Below are positions 5,613-7,387 of a DNA stretch of 7,387 bases, one piece after another (position 1 is the first letter of the stretch; every line of letters starts with the position of its first letter). Where the stretch lies: the NCBI GenBank assembly GCA_013694495.1, contig JACDCH010000650.1:1-7387 (forward strand), in the 5' to 3' direction. The translations under genes and the position numbers were made by a program. The notes under the pieces are model-generated. The model was not told where the DNA came from. It saw nothing but the letters and a program-made list of their open reading frames with translations, and ran no database searches. The DNA comes from Acidimicrobiia bacterium. GTDB taxonomy: Bacteria; Actinomycetota; Acidimicrobiia; Acidimicrobiales; JACDCH01.

Positions 5613-7136
5613 ATGGCCACCGACGTCCTCGCGCTCCATGCCGCCGCCACCCCCGACAAGGCGGCCATCATCGACGGCGACGCCGTCACCACCTACGCCG
5701 AGCTCAATGCGCGGGTGAACCGGCTCGCCAACGGGCTGGCGGCGCTGGGTGCCGCACGCGGCGAGCGGGCGGTGTGGTGCGGGCCGAACAGCGCCTCCGT
5801 CCTGGCCTTCCTCCATGCCGCCCGCAAGATCGGCCTCGTCGCCGTCCCGGCCGCCTACCGGTTCACGGCCGAGGAACTGCAGTACGTCGTCGACAACAGC
5901 GACGCCACGCTCGTCGTGGTCGACGCCGAGCACGCCGAGAAGGTGGCCGCGGTGCGAGACCAGTTGCCCGAGGTCGCCGAGGTCGTCGTGTTCGGCGGCG
6001 AGCCCTTCGACGGTGCCCGCCGCTGGGACGACGTCGTCGGGTTGGGCGGCGACGACGAGCCGGCGGCCGCGGGGGAGTCCAGCGGCGCCACGATGATCTA
6101 CACGTCGGGCACCACCGGGAAGCCCAAGGGTGCCCTGCGCACCACCACTGACGCCGAGCTCACCGCGACGCTGCTGCAGCTGCTGCGGCTCCAGCCCGGC
6201 AACGAGGTGCACATCACCACCGGGCCGCTCTACCACTCGGGCCCCTTGGCCTGGGCCTCGCTCACCCACGCCCTCGGCGGCACCGTCGTGCTGCTGCGCC
6301 ACTTCGACGCCGAGCGGTGGGTCGACCTCGTGCGTGAGCACCGGGTCACGAACACCTTCACCGCGCCGACGCAGCTGAAGCGGATCGTCGCCCTGCCCGA
6401 CGAGGTGCTGGCCCGCGCCGACCTGTCGTCGATGCGCTCGCTCGTGGCCAACGCCGCGCCGGTGCCCTACGCCCTGAAGCAGGAGATCGTGGCCAAGCTC
6501 GGCGACCACTTCCTGTTCGAGGTGTACGGCTCCACGGAGCTCGGCGTCGACGCGGTGCTGCCGCCCGAGGACCAGCTGCGCAAGCCGGGTTCGTGCGGGA
6601 AGCCCTACGGCAGCGTGCAGGTGAAGATCGTCGGCGACGACGGCTCCGAGCAGCCGGTGGGCGAGCCGGGCGAGCTGTTCGTCAGCACGACCGCCGCCCT
6701 CGACGGCTACCACCGGACCACCGAGCAGGTGACCGACCTCGACGGCTGGAAGTCGGTCGGCGACGTCGGCTACCTCGACGAGGAGGGCTACCTCTACATC
6801 TGCGACCGCAAGAAGGACATGATCATCAGCGGTGGTGTGAACATCTACCCGGCGGAGATCGAGGCGGTCCTCCACGCCCACCCCGACGTGATGGATGCAG
6901 CCGTCTTCGGTGTCCCGTCCGACGAGTGGGGCGAGTCGGTGCACGCCGTCGTCCAGCCCCGCGACGGCCACGAGATCGACCTCGACGCCCTCGGCGCCTA
7001 CGCCACCGAGCACCTCGCCGGCTTCAAGCGCCCCCGTTCCTGGGAGGTGCGCGAGTCGCTGCCCCGCACCGAGTCGGGCAAGCTCCTCAAGCGCGTCCTG
7101 CGCGACGAGCACTGGCAGGGCCGCCACAAGGTCTGA
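5613..7136 (+). CDS. AMP-forming acyl-CoA synthetase (FadD-like ANL superfamily)
   Basis: A 507-residue enzyme that activates a carboxylic acid with ATP to an acyl-adenylate and then to acyl-CoA. In order: N-terminal lid region (TYAELNARVNRLANGL, about 30-45), P-loop motif YTSGTTGKPKG at 163-173, YGSTELG at 305-311 with Glu309 for Mg-ATP, Asp384 (VGDVGYLD) that holds the ribose, the hinge DRKKDMI from 398, SGGVNIYPAEIE, and the catalytic Lys490 in RTESGKLLKR near the C-terminus. All key residues are present and length is normal for a medium/long-chain fatty-acid or aromatic-acid ligase. The substrate cannot be decided. It follows the crotonase by 44 nt and is the last gene before a convergent palindrome. 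Lys490 is the position acetylated in related enzymes to switch off activity, so the same control could apply. Confidence 0.94.
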   Translation: MATDVLALHAAATPDKAAIIDGDAVTTYAELNARVNRLANGLAALGAARGERAVWCGPNSASVLAFLHAARKIGLVAVPAAYRFTAEELQYVVDNSDATLVVVDAEHAEKVAAVRDQLPEVAEVVVFGGEPFDGARRWDDVVGLGGDDEPAAAGESSGATMIYTSGTTGKPKGALRTTTDAELTATLLQLLRLQPGNEVHITTGPLYHSGPLAWASLTHALGGTVVLLRHFDAERWVDLVREHRVTNTFTAPTQLKRIVALPDEVLARADLSSMRSLVANAAPVPYALKQEIVAKLGDHFLFEVYGSTELGVDAVLPPEDQLRKPGSCGKPYGSVQVKIVGDDGSEQPVGEPGELFVSTTAALDGYHRTTEQVTDLDGWKSVGDVGYLDEEGYLYICDRKKDMIISGGVNIYPAEIEAVLHAHPDVMDAAVFGVPSDEWGESVHAVVQPRDGHEIDLDALGAYATEHLAGFKRPRSWEVRESLPRTESGKLLKRVLRDEHWQGRHKV

Positions 7137-7160
7137 CCGCGCCGCCCCGGCCACCACCAC

Positions 7161-7211
7161 CGAACTGGGGGCAGCAATCGCGTACATGTCGCGTCTGCTG
7201 CCCCCGATTCG
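7161..7211. terminator. 51-nt imperfect palindrome between convergent genes, probable bidirectional terminator
   Basis: The core arms GGGGGCAGCA (7167-7176) and TGCTGCCCCC (7196-7205) are perfect 10-bp inverted repeats. Outside them CGAA pairs with TTCG plus a T-G wobble and one mismatch. Inside, after a 2-base internal loop, CGCG pairs with CGCG around a seven-base loop TACATGT. The hairpin lies 24 nt after the synthetase stop and 28 nt from the stop of the facing minus-strand gene. There is no T tract on either side, so classic rho-independent termination is not certain; it could instead be a dispersed palindromic element or a protein-binding site. Confidence 0.6.
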
Positions 7212-7239
7212 AGTCCTTCAACTGAGCGGTCGTTCGCGA

Positions 7240-7387
7240 TCAGGTCGAGGTTCGGGCCCGGCGGGCGGCCTGCCCGCTGACGCTGGCCACGCACACGAGC
7301 GCGCCGATGCCGGCGATCATGCCGCCGAGCAGGCCGAGCTGCTGCTTGCTCCCCGGTTGGCCCCGAACCGGCTCGGGGCCCTCGAGC
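7240..7387 (-). CDS. C-terminal end of a small membrane protein of unknown function (runs off the right edge)
   Basis: Reading the minus strand from the window edge gives 48 codons ending at TGA 7242-7240. A hydrophilic linker (EGPEPVRGQPGSKQQ) leads into one hydrophobic helix, LGLLGGMIAGIGALVCVASV, followed by a basic tail (QAARRARTST). The positive tail suggests the C-terminus faces the cytoplasm. The start lies beyond the window. It is too short to assign a family; support comes from the coherent linker-helix-basic-tail pattern and the convergent arrangement with a palindrome between. An overlapping minus-strand frame is open further but is Arg/Gly-rich shadow sequence. Confidence 0.55.
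   Translation of the reverse strand, partial: LEGPEPVRGQPGSKQQLGLLGGMIAGIGALVCVASVSGQAARRARTST

Noticed and set aside
5118..7187. 689-residue open frame on the minus strand
   Set aside because: It lies antisense to the well-supported synthetase and crotonase, its translation has no family motifs, and long antisense frames are expected at this GC content.
7203..7220. tRNA T-arm-like string GATTCGAGTCC
   Set aside because: The flanking bases do not pair as a T stem, and no acceptor, D or anticodon arms can be placed upstream; the bases belong to the outer stem of the palindrome and its flank.
7353..7371. CCGGTT/AACCGG inverted repeat near the right edge
   Set aside because: It is short and lies inside the linker-coding part of the minus-strand membrane protein; a chance pairing is likely.
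1..7387. CRISPR array, insertion sequence, phage, toxin-antitoxin or defence genes
   Set aside because: No spaced direct repeats, terminal inverted repeats with target duplications, transposase, integrase, nuclease or toxin motifs were seen on either strand.

Overview
The window is very GC-rich, with strong third-position G/C bias, GTG starts and short or overlapping gene junctions. Together with an F420-type (luciferase-like) oxidoreductase, a DinB/mycothiol-isomerase-like protein and a mycobacterial-type MaoC dehydratase, this points to an actinobacterium. An Acidimicrobiia-like lineage is my guess from style only; no marker gene is present to prove it.

Layout. (1) Minus strand, 1-1137: a DinB/maleylpyruvate-isomerase-like protein (1137 to 583) runs into the N-terminal two thirds of a hydroxymethylglutaryl-CoA lyase (583 to the left edge). 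Stop and start share one base (TGATG), so the two are probably translationally coupled. (2) Plus strand, 1149-3569: an isopenicillin-N-synthase-type 2-oxoglutarate/Fe(II) oxygenase, an F420-type luciferase-like oxidoreductase and a GNAT acetyltransferase, tightly packed; the last two overlap by 4 nt. The divergent starts at 1137 and 1149 leave only 11 bp, so the oxygenase probably starts further downstream. (3) 3607-3899: remains of a small exported protein with a signal peptide in one frame and a C-terminal membrane segment in another. One missing base in a C run would explain the break. (4) Plus strand, 3920-7136: a double-hotdog MaoC (R)-hydratase, an unusual crotonase lacking the first catalytic Glu, and an acyl-CoA synthetase. 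(5) 7137-7239: a convergent gap with a 51-nt imperfect palindrome, probably a terminator. (6) 7240 to the right edge, minus strand: the C-terminus of a small membrane protein.

How the genes work together. The synthetase would load an acid onto CoA, and the MaoC hydratase and crotonase would act on the acyl-CoA, a beta-oxidation-like module. HMG-CoA lyase on the other strand fits leucine/isoprenoid-acid or ketone-body carbon flow. The substrate cannot be read from sequence. The oxygenase, F420-type oxidoreductase and acetyltransferase form a separate redox/tailoring trio of unknown purpose.

I see no CRISPR, phage, transposon, toxin-antitoxin or defence system. The window is mostly ordinary lipid/CoA metabolism. 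The points worth a second look are the broken exported gene, the atypical crotonase active site, the large palindrome, and start-codon contexts that suggest leaderless transcripts.
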